This document shows, piece by piece, positions 51,730 to 61,642 of a DNA stretch of 64,000 nucleotides. The notes under the pieces were generated by a model. The model made no database searches, was not told the origin of the DNA, and saw nothing but the letters and a program-made list of their open reading frames with translations. How positions within the stretch are numbered: the first letter of the stretch is position 1; every line of letters begins with the position of its first letter. The DNA comes from an uncultured bacterium (GTDB lineage: Bacteria; Bacteroidota; Rhodothermia; Rhodothermales; Rubricoccaceae), in contig CANLSR010000002.1 of assembly GCA_947493945.1 (NCBI GenBank), forward strand, positions 1 to 64,000, written 5' to 3'. Made by a program: the position numbers and the translations under genes.

Positions 51730-52197
51730 CTACACGCCCCGCCACATCACGACGTGCGGCCCGATGCCGGCGATGTCGAACTCCGGCCCGGCCGTGGCCA
51801 TCCCGAGGTGGGCGTAGAACGGGACGGCGACGCGCCGGGCGTTGCACCACAGGACCGCCCCGCCGCGCTGGCGGACAGTGTCGAAGCACGCCTCCAGGAC
51901 CAGGCGGCCCAGGCCGGTGCCCCGGGCGGCCTCCGAGGTGGCCATGCCGCGCAGGCGCCAGCCGGCGTCTGGGGCGTAGGCGGCCGGCGCGATCTCGTCC
52001 GCCAGCGCGGCGGGCGGAGCCTCGGGGTAGACCGTCGCCACGCCGTCGGGCTCGCTCTGCCCGTCCAGGAACGCGGCGACGTGGACGGCGACGCTCTCGT
52101 CCTCGGGGTAGGTCGCGGGGGTCGTCCAGCCGGGGCGGAGGACGGCCGTACGCAGCGGGCGGACGGCGGAGGCGGGGACGCGGCGGACGGTGGGCAT
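51730..52197 (-). CDS. GNAT-family N-acetyltransferase
   Basis: The 155-residue product has the GNAT acetyl-CoA motif A: LRGMATSEAARGTGLGRLVLEACF, and motif B AVLWCNARRVAVPFYAHLGM ending FDIAGIGPHVVM. The N-terminal part carries RPLRTAVLRPG, seen in a subgroup of putative acetyltransferases whose substrate is unknown. ATG at 52197; a TAGCTTGC box is about 35 bases upstream. It is divergent from the endonuclease gene. Confidence 0.83.
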   Translation of the reverse strand: MPTVRRVPASAVRPLRTAVLRPGWTTPATYPEDESVAVHVAAFLDGQSEPDGVATVYPEAPPAALADEIAPAAYAPDAGWRLRGMATSEAARGTGLGRLVLEACFDTVRQRGGAVLWCNARRVAVPFYAHLGMATAGPEFDIAGIGPHVVMWRGV

Positions 52198-52230
52198 ACA
52201 GGCGTCGGGAAGCAGGCGCAGGGAGACTCG

Positions 52231-52238
52231 GCAAGCTA
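52231..52238 (-). promoter_or_regulatory. -7 box TAgcTTgC for the GNAT gene
   Basis: Minus-strand TAGCTTGC lies 34 bases before the start codon, in the divergent spacer shared with the endonuclease III-like gene. Confidence 0.4.
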
Positions 52239-52327
52239 CCCGGCGACCGACGACGCGCGCTCCACTCAGGCCGCGCCCCAGACTCCGCCCAGCCCGAACC
52301 CGGCGCGGAACCCGGCGTGCTGGCCCG

Positions 52328-53098
52328 ATGCCCGACCTGTTCAGCGCCTCCGACCCCGCGCCGGCCCCGACGGAGGCGGCCGACGCCGAGCGCGCGGCGC
52401 TCCAGGCCAGGGCCCTGGAGGTCCACGAGCGGCTGTGCACCGCCTACGGCTGTCCCGTCCCGTTCTTCTCCGACAAGGACCCGCTGAGCGAGCTGGTCTC
52501 GGCGCTCCTGTCGCACCGCACCAAGAACGCCGACAGCGGCCGGGCCTACGCCCAACTCAGAGAGCGCTTCCCGACGTGGGAGGGCGTGCGCGACGCGCCC
52601 ACCGCCGAGGTCGAGGCGGCCATCGCGCCCTGCACCTGGCCCGAGCAAAAGGCGCCGCGCATCCAGGAGGTGCTGCGTGCCATCACCGCGGCGCCCGAGA
52701 CCGACGGGCTCTCGCTCGACGCGCTGGCGGAGTGGCCCGCCAGCCGGGCGCGGCCGTGGCTCCAGGCCTTCAAGGGCGTCGGGCCGAAGACGAGCGCGGC
52801 GGTCCTGCTCTTTAGCCGCCTGCGCGTGCCGGCGCTGCCGGTCGACAGCCACCACCACCGGGTCGCCCAGCGGCTGGGGCTCATCCCCGAGGCCCTGGCC
52901 GTCGGCCCGTCGCACGACGCGCTGGCGGCGCTGCTGCCCGACGACTGGGACGCCCAGACGGTCTACGACGACCACGAGGCGCTGATGCTCCACGGCCAGA
53001 AGTGCTGCTTCTGGCGCAACCCGGCCTGCGGGCGCTGCCCGGTCTACGACCTGTGCGTGTGGGAGGGGAAGAAGCCGAGAGTCGAGAGTGGAGGGTAG
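52328..53098 (+). CDS. Endonuclease III-like DNA glycosylase
   Basis: The 256-residue HhH-GPD protein resembles endonuclease III (Nth), a base-excision glycosylase/lyase for oxidised pyrimidines. It has SELVSALLSHRTKNADS, the HhH motif FKGVGPKTSAAVLLFS with the catalytic Lys, the conserved Asp in LPVDSHHHRVAQRLGL, and four Cys of the iron-sulfur cluster in GQKCC...ACGRCPVYDLC. The His in LSHRTKN replaces the usual Gln of LSAQTTD, as in a distinct Nth subgroup. About 20 extra residues precede the domain. Confidence 0.88.
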   Translation: MPDLFSASDPAPAPTEAADAERAALQARALEVHERLCTAYGCPVPFFSDKDPLSELVSALLSHRTKNADSGRAYAQLRERFPTWEGVRDAPTAEVEAAIAPCTWPEQKAPRIQEVLRAITAAPETDGLSLDALAEWPASRARPWLQAFKGVGPKTSAAVLLFSRLRVPALPVDSHHHRVAQRLGLIPEALAVGPSHDALAALLPDDWDAQTVYDDHEALMLHGQKCCFWRNPACGRCPVYDLCVWEGKKPRVESGG

Positions 53099-53103
53099 AG
53101 AAT

Positions 53104-53128
53104 GGAACGGCAGTCACGCTGCCATTCC
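53104..53128. terminator. Hairpin between convergent nth-like and VWA genes
   Basis: GGAACGGCAG (53104-53113) pairs with CTGCCATTCC (53119-53128) with one mismatch and a 5-base loop. GAGAGT/ACTCTC arms lie further out, so a longer fold is possible. Confidence 0.5.
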
Positions 53129-53155
53129 CAACTCTCTATCCTCTATCCTTTACCC

Positions 53156-54916
53156 TCAATCCTCGACGTAGCCCAGGCCGTCGTTGCGCTGGCGCGAGTC
53201 GGGGCGCTGGACCACGGCGGGCGCCTCACACACGCCAGCGTCGTAGTCGCCGACCTCGCGGATGACCTCGTCGCGCGACGGCTCCACGCGGCGGCCCTCC
53301 AGCTCGCTCGCGATCACGCGGACGAGCAGGTTGTCCAAGGCCGTCACCTGGTAGCACGCGATCTTGGGCTCGGCGTGGGGCAGGCCGACGCCGCTGTCGT
53401 CGGTCAGGAACAGGTGGCGAGACTGAGTCAGCACGGCCATCGTGCGCATCAGGTACTCGGCCTGGTCAGCCACGCCGCTGGCGGCGACGGGGTAGAGGCG
53501 GAGGCCTCGCGCTCGCGCTTGGCGAACGGCGTCCACGGTGGCCCCGACGCGGTCGTCGTGGGGTGGCGCGTCGGCGACCAAAAAGGCGACGCGGGCGGCG
53601 GTGCCCGCCCGCCAGTCCAGCCCGAGGGCGGATTCCAACGCGTCGTCCATGGCCTCGGGGTAGTCGCCGCCGCCGTCGGCGCGCAAGCCCGCCAGCCGCT
53701 GGCGCATCTCCTGGGCCGAGCGTGTAAAGTCGTAGCGGCGCGTCACGAACTCGTCGCCGCGGTCGCGGTAGGCCACCAGCCCGAAGCGCAGGTCGACGCC
53801 CGGGTAGCGGCGCTCGACGCGCGCCACGATGGCCTCGAACTCGTCGGTGAGGTAGCGGAGCTCGTCGCTCATGCTGCCCGTCACGTCGATCACGAACGCC
53901 AGGTCGAGGGCCCGGGGCCGATCCGCCACGTCCATCGGAAGCTGGACGCGGACCGAGCGGTCGCCGCCGATCCGGTCGAGCGCCACCGTTTGGGCCACGG
54001 CGCGGCCTTGTCCGCCCGGCCCCCGGGCCGTGACCTGCAGGCGTCCGACGCCGCGGCCAAAGTCGAAGCGGGGGAAGAGCGCCAGCCGGCCGTCGGTGCC
54101 CGTCTCCGTCACGAGCTTCCGTGCCCGCTGGCCGCCCGTCGCTTGGACGGTCACGCGCGCGCCGGCGACCGGGTGCCCAGCTTGGTCGACGACGCGGAGC
54201 AGCACGCGGTCGTCCAGATTGAGGTCGGGGAAGGCCTGGCCGTCGAGGCCGTCGTACTGGCGCTGCCGGGGGCGGATCTGCCCGCGCCCGTCCAGCGTGC
54301 GGCGGACGTAGCCGAGGTAGGCCGGCCAGTTGAGGCCGTCGTCGACGTCGCCGGCCGTCAGCAGGCCGGGCTGGCGGCGCGCGTCGGCGGGCTCGCCCTC
54401 GGCCGAAGACGAGCGCGCCGGTGCGGCGGGCGGCGCCAGCGGGGCCGCGCCGGCGGCGGAGCCGATGGAGAAGGCCACGTCGCCCAGCGCCGTGGACTCC
54501 GCGCGGCCGATCCGGCCCCGGCCGCCCGCGACCACGACTTCCTCCAGAACGCCCGCGGGCGACAGCGACAGCTCGGCCTCGGCCCGTCCGCCCTCGGGCA
54601 CGTCCACCTCGGCCGTCTCGGACTCGTACCCGACGGAGGTCGCCTGGACCGACTGCGCCCCGCCGGGCACGTCCGCCAGCCGGAAGCGTCCGTCAGCGTC
54701 GGTCGCCGCCCCCAGCGCCGTCCCGACCACGCGGACGTTGGCGCCCGGCAGGCCCTCGCCCGTCTCCGCGTCGCGCACCACGCCCTCGACGACGCCGGTG
54801 CGGGGGAGCGGGTGGGCCGCCACCAGCACCAGCGCCGCGAGCAGTCCGACCCGCAGAGGCCACGCGGGAAGGTGAGGGCGGAGGCGTCCCGCGAGCGAGG
54901 GCGTTGACGTGGGCAT
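53156..54916 (-). CDS. VWA-domain surface protein with CarboxypepD_reg N-terminal domain
   Basis: The 586-residue product has a signal-anchor segment (about 20-35), a CarboxypepD_reg-like beta domain (about 42-120: VVEGVVRDAETGEGLPGANVRVVG), then VLEEVVVAGGRG, which looks like the TonB-box start of SusC-type receptors. A second carboxypeptidase-regulatory-like repeat follows (about 240-310), and a von Willebrand A domain (about 340-530) with the MIDAS motif DVTGSMS. It resembles YfbK-like VWA proteins of Bacteroidota, secreted or outer-membrane associated. Ligand unknown; start ATG at 54916. Confidence 0.85.
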   Translation of the reverse strand: MPTSTPSLAGRLRPHLPAWPLRVGLLAALVLVAAHPLPRTGVVEGVVRDAETGEGLPGANVRVVGTALGAATDADGRFRLADVPGGAQSVQATSVGYESETAEVDVPEGGRAEAELSLSPAGVLEEVVVAGGRGRIGRAESTALGDVAFSIGSAAGAAPLAPPAAPARSSSAEGEPADARRQPGLLTAGDVDDGLNWPAYLGYVRRTLDGRGQIRPRQRQYDGLDGQAFPDLNLDDRVLLRVVDQAGHPVAGARVTVQATGGQRARKLVTETGTDGRLALFPRFDFGRGVGRLQVTARGPGGQGRAVAQTVALDRIGGDRSVRVQLPMDVADRPRALDLAFVIDVTGSMSDELRYLTDEFEAIVARVERRYPGVDLRFGLVAYRDRGDEFVTRRYDFTRSAQEMRQRLAGLRADGGGDYPEAMDDALESALGLDWRAGTAARVAFLVADAPPHDDRVGATVDAVRQARARGLRLYPVAASGVADQAEYLMRTMAVLTQSRHLFLTDDSGVGLPHAEPKIACYQVTALDNLLVRVIASELEGRRVEPSRDEVIREVGDYDAGVCEAPAVVQRPDSRQRNDGLGYVED

Positions 54917-54999
54917 GACGAGTAGGGGAGGTCAGGCGGGTAGCCGCACGGCGCGGCGCCCGGGTAACGCCGGCCCCGCGGCCGGGCGTGCCTCCGCGG

Positions 55000-55072
55000 C
55001 CCGCTGGCGGCCGCCCCCTGCGGGCCGTTCCCCCGACCGTTTTCCGTCGCGCCCGCCGCGACCGCCAGCGGG
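55000..55072. repeat. REP-like CCCGCTGGCGG/CCGCCAGCGGG inverted pair
   Basis: A perfect 11-bp pair (55000-55010 and 55062-55072) flanks a 51-base spacer in the 265-base gap between the VWA and YkvA genes. Confidence 0.75.
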
Positions 55073-55167
55073 ACGGTCGCGACAGGCGCGCTCAGCCTAT
55101 CGGTAGGACGGCGGCGGAGGGGCGTCGGGGCCACACCGCCCGACACGTCTGGACCTGCCGCCCTGAA

Positions 55168-55200
55168 TAGGGCGGGCTCAGCTAGTAGGGCGGGCTCAGC
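55168..55200. repeat. Direct 15-bp duplication at the ykvA-type stop codon
   Basis: TAGGGCGGGCTCAGC occurs at 55168-55182 and again at 55186-55200, an 18-base period. The second copy lies in the last codons of the minus-strand YkvA gene; the first is just beyond its stop (55182-55184). It looks like a recent tandem duplication that may have changed the protein end. Confidence 0.8.
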
Positions 55201-55613
55201 GTTTCCGGGTCGGCGGGCGCGTTCTGGAGCTCCCACTCCTCGTACCGCTCCAGGTCATCGCGGATGGCCTTCATGACGTAGACCACCACCACGGCATCGT
55301 CCAAGAAGCCGGTGCCCAGGATAAAGTCCGGGATCAGGTCCGCCGGCATCACGAAGTACAGGAGGCCGGCCGAGAGGAAGAAGACGGACTTCCAGGGCAG
55401 GTGCCGGTACTCGCCGCGCGCGATGGCGCTGGCCAGGCGGATCATGCGGGGGATGTCGGCGCGGAGCGACCCCAGGCGGCTGCGGTCCTGGCGGAGCTGC
55501 TTCTGGGACTGGCGGATGAGCGCGCGCAGGCGGCTCGGGTCGTCGGCGAGCTCCGCGGCCTCCCTGCGGACAAGGCTGAGGCCGCGGCGGGCGATCTTGT
55601 TAGACTTGGGCAC
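55182..55613 (-). CDS. YkvA/DUF1232-family membrane protein
   Basis: The 143-residue protein has an N-terminal basic helical region and the DUF1232 core: WKSVFFLSAGLLYFVMPADLIPDFILGTGFLDDAVVVVYVMKAI (in parts), with the conserved D-L-I-P-D and L-D-D motifs between two hydrophobic segments. The family function is unknown. The GTG at 55613 is chosen because upstream residues are unlike the family. It is divergent from the BNR-repeat gene, with 126 bases between starts. Confidence 0.85.
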   Translation of the reverse strand: MPKSNKIARRGLSLVRREAAELADDPSRLRALIRQSQKQLRQDRSRLGSLRADIPRMIRLASAIARGEYRHLPWKSVFFLSAGLLYFVMPADLIPDFILGTGFLDDAVVVVYVMKAIRDDLERYEEWELQNAPADPETLSPPY

Positions 55614-55712
55614 GAGGAGTCGGGGTGGCGTGTCGGAACGTACGTCTGGCCTGGAGTGGTGTTGCGCGCGCGCGGGACCGCCCCGCCCGCTGCGCCGCCC
55701 CCCGAGCGGTCC

Positions 55713-55720
55713 TAGCTTGA
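55713..55720 (+). promoter_or_regulatory. -7 box TAgcTTgA for the BNR-repeat gene
   Basis: TAGCTTGA lies 20 bases before the ATG, in the spacer shared with the divergent YkvA-type gene. Confidence 0.45.
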
Positions 55721-55739
55721 GGCCCGCCTCCCCACGACC

Positions 55740-58730
55740 ATGCGAGTTGCCACCCTGATCGCCGCCAGCCTCGCGCTGACCCTGTGGACGCGCCCCGCCG
55801 AGGCGCAAAACGTGGACCCCGTCGTCCCGGTCTCGGCGCTCCCGCTCAACCCCGTGCCGGCGACGCCGGCGGCGGCCCGGCTGGCGGCGGCCGAGCAGCG
55901 GGCCCGGCTGGCGGCTGGGTCGCCGGTCGCCGAGGTCGGCTTCCGGTCCGTCGGGCCGACCGTGATGGGCGGGCGCGCCGTCGCGGTGGCCGGCAAGCCC
56001 GGCGACCCGTCGCGGTTCTACGTCGCCTACGCCTCGGGCGGCCTGTGGCGGACGGATAACGGCGGCGCCTCGTTTACGCCGCTCTTCGACGACCAGCCAG
56101 CCATCACCCTGGGCGACGTCGCCGTCGACTGGCGGGACCCCGAGGGCGACGGGCCGACGGTCTGGGTGGGCACCGGCGAGTCCAACTCCAGCCGGTCGTC
56201 GTATGCCGGGACCGGCGTCTACCGGAGCACCGACGGCGGCGACTCGTGGACGCACCTCGGCCTGGCCGAGACCCAGCACATCGGGGCCGTGGTCCTGGGC
56301 GACGAGCCGGGCACGGCCTGGGTGGCGGCCGCCGGCCACCTCTACTCGCCCAATCCCGAGCGCGGCATCTACCGCACCGTCGACGGCGGACAGACGTGGA
56401 CCCGGACGCTGTTCGTTGACGACGACACCGGCGCCATCGACCTGGTGCGCCACGCCGCCACGGGCCGGCTCTACGCCGCCACCTGGACGCGTGCCCGCCG
56501 CGCGTGGGACTTCCGCGAGGGCGGCCCGGGCTCGGCCGTCTGGGCCTCGGACGACGACGGCGCCAGCTGGACGCGGCTCTCGACCGAGGCGTCGGGCCTG
56601 CCGACGGGCGCCGACGTGGGCCGGATCGGCCTCGACGTCCACCCGTCGGGCGTGGTCTACGCCGTGGTCGACAACCAGGCGCGGCGGCCGGCCGACCCCG
56701 ACCAGGAGGTGCCCGCCGTGACCCGCCCCAGGCTGGCGGCCATGTCGCGCGACGAGTTCCTGGCCCTGGCCGAGGAGGACCTCAACGCGTTCTTGGACGC
56801 CAACAACGTCCCGTACAGCTACACCGCCGAGACGCTCTTGGAGGACGTCCGCGCCGGGCGCATCTCGCCGGCCGACCTGGTCGCGTTCCTGGGCGACGCC
56901 AACGCGGCCCTGTTCGACACGCCGGTGATCGGCGCCGAGGTCTACCGCTCCGACGACGCCGGCCGGACGTGGCGCCGCACCCACGACGGGTTCCTGGACG
57001 ACCTGTTCTACAGCTACGGCTACTACTTCGCCATCGCCCGCGTGGACCCGCACGACGTCGACCGGCTGTTCGTTCTGGGCGTGCCGCTCGTCGGCTCCGT
57101 CGACGGCGGCGCGACGTGGCAGCGCGCCGACGCGCCGCACGTCCACGTGGACCACCACGACCTGTGGATCGACCCGGCGCGGCCCGGCGCCATGCTCTCC
57201 GCCAACGACGGCGGCGCCAACCAGACGATGGACGGCGGCGCGACGTGGACCAAGCTCAACACGTCGGCCGTGGGCCAGTTCTACACGGTCGCCACCGACG
57301 ACGCGACGCCCTACAACGTCTACGGCGGCCTGCAGGACAACGGCGTCTGGGTCGGGCCGAGTGACTACCGGCCGTCGCCGGCGTGGCGGGCCGAGGGCGA
57401 CTACCCGTACCGCCGGCTGTTGGGCGGCGACGGGATGCAGGTCCAGGTCGACGACCGCGACGGGACGGTCTACACCGGCTTCCAGTTCGGGAACTACGTC
57501 CGCACCTCGCGCGACGGCGGTCGGGCCGAGCGGATCGTGCCCCAGCACGTGCTCGGGCAGGCGCCGTTCCGGTTTAACTGGCAGACGCCGATCTGGCTGT
57601 CCCGCCACCTCCCGGACGTGCTCTACCTCGGCTCCGACCGCGTCCACCGCTCGCTCGACCGCGGTGAAACATGGCAGGAACTCTCGGACGACCTGACCTT
57701 GGGCGGCCAGCCCGGCGACGTGCCCTACGGCACGGTCTCCAGCGTGCACGAGTCGCCGTTCGAGTTCGGCCTGCTGGCGGCCGGCACCGACGACGGCAAG
57801 GTCTGGGTGACCGAGGACGGCGGCCGGACGTGGCAGGACCGCTCGGCCGGGCTGCCCGCCAGCCTGTGGGTGAGCCGCGTCGAGCTCTCTGGCCACGAGC
57901 GAGGGCGGCTGCTCGTGGCCCTGAACGGCTACCGCTGGGACCACTTCGACAGCTACGTCTACCGCTCCGACGACCTGGGGCGGACGTGGACGCGCCTGGG
58001 CCTGGACCTGCCCGCCGAGCCGGTCAACGTGGCTCGGGAGGACCCGCACAACCCGTCCGCGCTCTACGTCGGCACCGACGGCGGGCTCTACGTCTCGCTC
58101 GACGGCGGCGCGTCGTTCACCGCCTTCCACGGCCAGCGCGCCGCCGCCGACGCCCCAGTCGGCCCGTTCTCTGGCGCCGCCGACGGCTTCCACACCGCGA
58201 CGCTGCCCTACGCGCCCGTCCACGACCTGACGGTCCAGGCGCGCGACCGCGACCTGGTGGTGGGCACGCACGGCCGCTCGATCTGGATCGCGGACCTGGA
58301 CCTGGTGAGCCGGCTCACGCCCGAGGTCCAGTCCGCCCCGCTGCACCTGTTCGCGCCCGACACCACGGCGCACCGCACCGACTGGGGCGACCGTGGCTAC
58401 ACGTGGTCCGACCCGACCGAATCTGCTGTGGAGATCGCCTACTGGACGACGGAGACCGGCGCAGCTCAGGTCCGCGTGCTCGACGCCGCCGGCGACGCCG
58501 TCCGCCAGTGGGACGACCCCGCGGAGCCGGGCCTCAACCTCGTGACCTACGACCTGGTCTCGGACCGCGCGCTGGACGACGAGGCGGCAGGGGAGGAGAC
58601 GGGCGCGTTCTACCTCGTGCCGGGCGCCTACACCGTCGAGGTCCGGCTGGCGGGCCGCACGGAGACGGCGCCGCTGGTGGTCGAGGCCGGGCCGGAGCCC
58701 AGGAGCCGGGCGCGTAAGAAGGCTCCCTGA
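55740..58730 (+). CDS. Large exported BNR/sortilin-like beta-propeller protein
   Basis: The 996-residue product has a signal peptide (about 1-22, cut after AEA) and many BNR/Asp-box repeats: YRSTDGGDSWT, YRTVDGGQTWT, WASDDDGASWT, VTEDGGRTWQ, YRSDDLGRTWT and similar, spaced along residues 90-790. These fold as beta-propellers of the sortilin/VPS10 or sialidase type. A C-terminal beta domain (about 870-985) may be an FN3-like or sorting region. Related exported proteins in Bacteroidota are annotated glycosyl hydrolases, but no sialidase Arg triad or other catalytic set is evident to me. Probably an envelope or secreted binding protein. Confidence 0.85.
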   Translation: MRVATLIAASLALTLWTRPAEAQNVDPVVPVSALPLNPVPATPAAARLAAAEQRARLAAGSPVAEVGFRSVGPTVMGGRAVAVAGKPGDPSRFYVAYASGGLWRTDNGGASFTPLFDDQPAITLGDVAVDWRDPEGDGPTVWVGTGESNSSRSSYAGTGVYRSTDGGDSWTHLGLAETQHIGAVVLGDEPGTAWVAAAGHLYSPNPERGIYRTVDGGQTWTRTLFVDDDTGAIDLVRHAATGRLYAATWTRARRAWDFREGGPGSAVWASDDDGASWTRLSTEASGLPTGADVGRIGLDVHPSGVVYAVVDNQARRPADPDQEVPAVTRPRLAAMSRDEFLALAEEDLNAFLDANNVPYSYTAETLLEDVRAGRISPADLVAFLGDANAALFDTPVIGAEVYRSDDAGRTWRRTHDGFLDDLFYSYGYYFAIARVDPHDVDRLFVLGVPLVGSVDGGATWQRADAPHVHVDHHDLWIDPARPGAMLSANDGGANQTMDGGATWTKLNTSAVGQFYTVATDDATPYNVYGGLQDNGVWVGPSDYRPSPAWRAEGDYPYRRLLGGDGMQVQVDDRDGTVYTGFQFGNYVRTSRDGGRAERIVPQHVLGQAPFRFNWQTPIWLSRHLPDVLYLGSDRVHRSLDRGETWQELSDDLTLGGQPGDVPYGTVSSVHESPFEFGLLAAGTDDGKVWVTEDGGRTWQDRSAGLPASLWVSRVELSGHERGRLLVALNGYRWDHFDSYVYRSDDLGRTWTRLGLDLPAEPVNVAREDPHNPSALYVGTDGGLYVSLDGGASFTAFHGQRAAADAPVGPFSGAADGFHTATLPYAPVHDLTVQARDRDLVVGTHGRSIWIADLDLVSRLTPEVQSAPLHLFAPDTTAHRTDWGDRGYTWSDPTESAVEIAYWTTETGAAQVRVLDAAGDAVRQWDDPAEPGLNLVTYDLVSDRALDDEAAGEETGAFYLVPGAYTVEVRLAGRTETAPLVVEAGPEPRSRARKKAP

Positions 58731-58771
58731 CGCGCCGCGCGCTCTGCTCCTAGTCCACGCCTTGGGCGCTC

Positions 58772-58824
58772 GCCCCGCTGGCGGCGACGGCCGCCGGCTC
58801 GCTCAGACGCGGCGCCAGCGGGGC
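58772..58824. repeat. REP-like GCCCCGCTGGCG/CGCCAGCGGGGC inverted pair
   Basis: A perfect 12-bp pair (58772-58783 and 58813-58824) flanks a 29-base spacer between the convergent BNR and icd genes. It is the longest perfect-arm member of this repeat family in the window. Confidence 0.8.
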
Positions 58825-58861
58825 AGGACGCTCACGGCGCCGCGGCGTGGCCACAAACGGC

Positions 58862-58883
58862 AGAGGGGGCCGGAGCCCCCTCT
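58862..58883. terminator. Hairpin after icd
   Basis: AGAGGGGGC and GCCCCCTCT form a perfect 9-bp stem with a CGGA loop, about 60 bases past the icd stop (minus strand). No long T run. Confidence 0.5.
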
Positions 58884-58940
58884 CCTCGCTCAACCTCTGG
58901 CGCAGCGTCGCGCGCATGCGGGCGGGTTGGCCTCTACGCT

Positions 58941-60197
<1,257 letters not shown>

Positions 60198-60228
60198 CAG
60201 AGCGGGTCGGGTCAGTGGGAGGGGGGCC

Positions 60229-60236
60229 AGAAGCTA
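60229..60236 (-). promoter_or_regulatory. -7 box TAgcTTcT for icd
   Basis: Minus-strand TAGCTTCT lies 31 bases before the icd start codon. No clear -33 element. Confidence 0.4.
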
Positions 60237-60347
60237 CGAGGCTCGGCGCGGGGCGATCCCAGGCGGTGCGGGGCGAGCGCTCGTTCCGTCCTAGGACCCC
60301 CGCCGGCCGGCCGCTCCGGGGCCCGACGAGCGGGAGGGCCGCTCGCT

Positions 60348-60374
60348 CCGCTGGCGGGTCGCGTCCGCCAGCGG
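60348..60374. repeat. REP-like CCGCTGGCGG/CCGCCAGCGG hairpin
   Basis: A perfect 10-bp hairpin (60348-60357 and 60365-60374) with a 7-base loop sits in the divergent icd-ddl spacer. Arms and loop length are the same as at 24406-24432. Confidence 0.8.
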
Positions 60375-60451
60375 GTCGCGTTGGGCGGCGGGCGGAGGGC
60401 GGGGCCGGAGTGCGGTGGGGGCGGGGCGCGGCCCGGGCGCCCCGCTGTCTC

Positions 60452-60459
60452 TAGCTTTG
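60452..60459 (+). promoter_or_regulatory. -7 box TAgcTTTG for ddl
   Basis: A full match to TAnnTTTG, 18 bases before the ddl ATG, followed by a C-rich leader. Confidence 0.6.
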
Positions 60460-60477
60460 CCGGCCCCCCGCACCCCC

Positions 60478-61545
60478 ATGCCTGACCTCCACGTCGGCCT
60501 CGTCTACGGCGGCCAGTCGGCCGAGCACGAGATCTCGATCCTGTCCGCCCGCAACGTGCTCGCGGCCCTGGGCGACCGCCACCGCGTGACGCCGCTCCAC
60601 ATCGACCGCGCCGGACGCTGGTGGGCCGGCGCCGCCGCCGCGCTGGCGGACGCCGGCCGGCCGCCGGAGACGACCGACGCGGTGACGTTCCGGCCGGGCG
60701 CGGGGCCGGCCGCCGTTTCGTCCGAGGCGCGCGGGGCGCTGGCCTTGGACGTGGTGTTCCCCGTCTTGCACGGCCAGAACGGCGAGGACGGCGTGATCCA
60801 GGGGTTCGTGCAGGCCCTGGGCCTGCCCTACGTCGGGCCGGGCGTGCTGGCGTCGGCGGCGTGCATGGACAAGGTGGCGGCCAAGCGGCTGCTCTCGGCC
60901 GCCGGCATCCCCAACACCGACTACGCCGTGGTGACGGCCCACGACCGCGAGGCGCTGCCCTTCGCCGAGGTCGAGCGCGGGCTGGGCACGCCGGCGTTCG
61001 TCAAGCCGGCCAACTCGGGCTCGTCGGTCGGCATCTCGCGCGTGGAGACGGCCGAGGAGTACGCCGCGGCGCTGGACGAGGCGTTCCGCTACGACCGGCT
61101 GGTGCTCGTCGAGCGCGGGGTCTCGGGGCGCGAGATCGAGGTGGCGATGCTGGGCAACGAGCGCCCGGAGGCGTCCGTCCCGGGCGAGATCGTGATGACG
61201 TCGGCGTTCTACGACTACGACGCCAAGTACCAGGACGCCCAGGCGTCCCGCATGGAGGTCCCGGCCGACCTCCCCGACGGCGTGGCCGACCGCGTCCGCC
61301 AGCTGGCGGTCCGGGCCTACGCCGCGTTGGGGTGCGAGGGGCTAGCCCGCGTCGACTTTTTCGTGACCGACGGCGGCGAGGTGCTGGTCAACGAGATCAA
61401 CACGATCCCCGGCTTTACCGCGCGCAGCATGTACCCGGTGATGTGGGCCGAGACGGGCCGCCCGGCCGCGGAGGTGGTGGACGAGCTGGTCCGCCTCGCG
61501 CTCGACCGGCACCGCCGCGACGCAGGCCGCTCGACGGAGCGGTGA
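60478..61545 (+). CDS. ddl: D-alanine--D-alanine ligase
   Basis: Ddl makes the D-Ala-D-Ala dipeptide for peptidoglycan. The 355-residue ATP-grasp enzyme shows VGLVYGGQSAEHEISILSA at the start with the Glu of the active site, LHGQNGEDGVIQGF, the ATP-binding FVKPANSGSSVGIS, VERGVSGREIEVAMLGN, and the C-terminal EINTIPGFT with magnesium ligands. It is followed by murF about 100 bases downstream, which uses its product; a palindromic repeat lies between them. Confidence 0.96.
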   Translation: MPDLHVGLVYGGQSAEHEISILSARNVLAALGDRHRVTPLHIDRAGRWWAGAAAALADAGRPPETTDAVTFRPGAGPAAVSSEARGALALDVVFPVLHGQNGEDGVIQGFVQALGLPYVGPGVLASAACMDKVAAKRLLSAAGIPNTDYAVVTAHDREALPFAEVERGLGTPAFVKPANSGSSVGISRVETAEEYAAALDEAFRYDRLVLVERGVSGREIEVAMLGNERPEASVPGEIVMTSAFYDYDAKYQDAQASRMEVPADLPDGVADRVRQLAVRAYAALGCEGLARVDFFVTDGGEVLVNEINTIPGFTARSMYPVMWAETGRPAAEVVDELVRLALDRHRRDAGRSTER

Positions 61546-61575
61546 TTCTGTCCCCGCGACCGGCCACCCCCGTAC

Positions 61576-61595
61576 GGGCGTATTGCAATACGCCC
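61576..61595. repeat. Perfect 20-bp palindrome, second copy
   Basis: GGGCGTATTGCAATACGCCC is identical to 47556-47575. It lies in the ddl-murF spacer, and a related TTATTGCAAA follows at 61626, just before the murF start. Confidence 0.9.
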
Positions 61596-61642
61596 CCACA
61601 GACGACTCATCCGGCACATCGGCCGTTATTGCAAACTACAAC

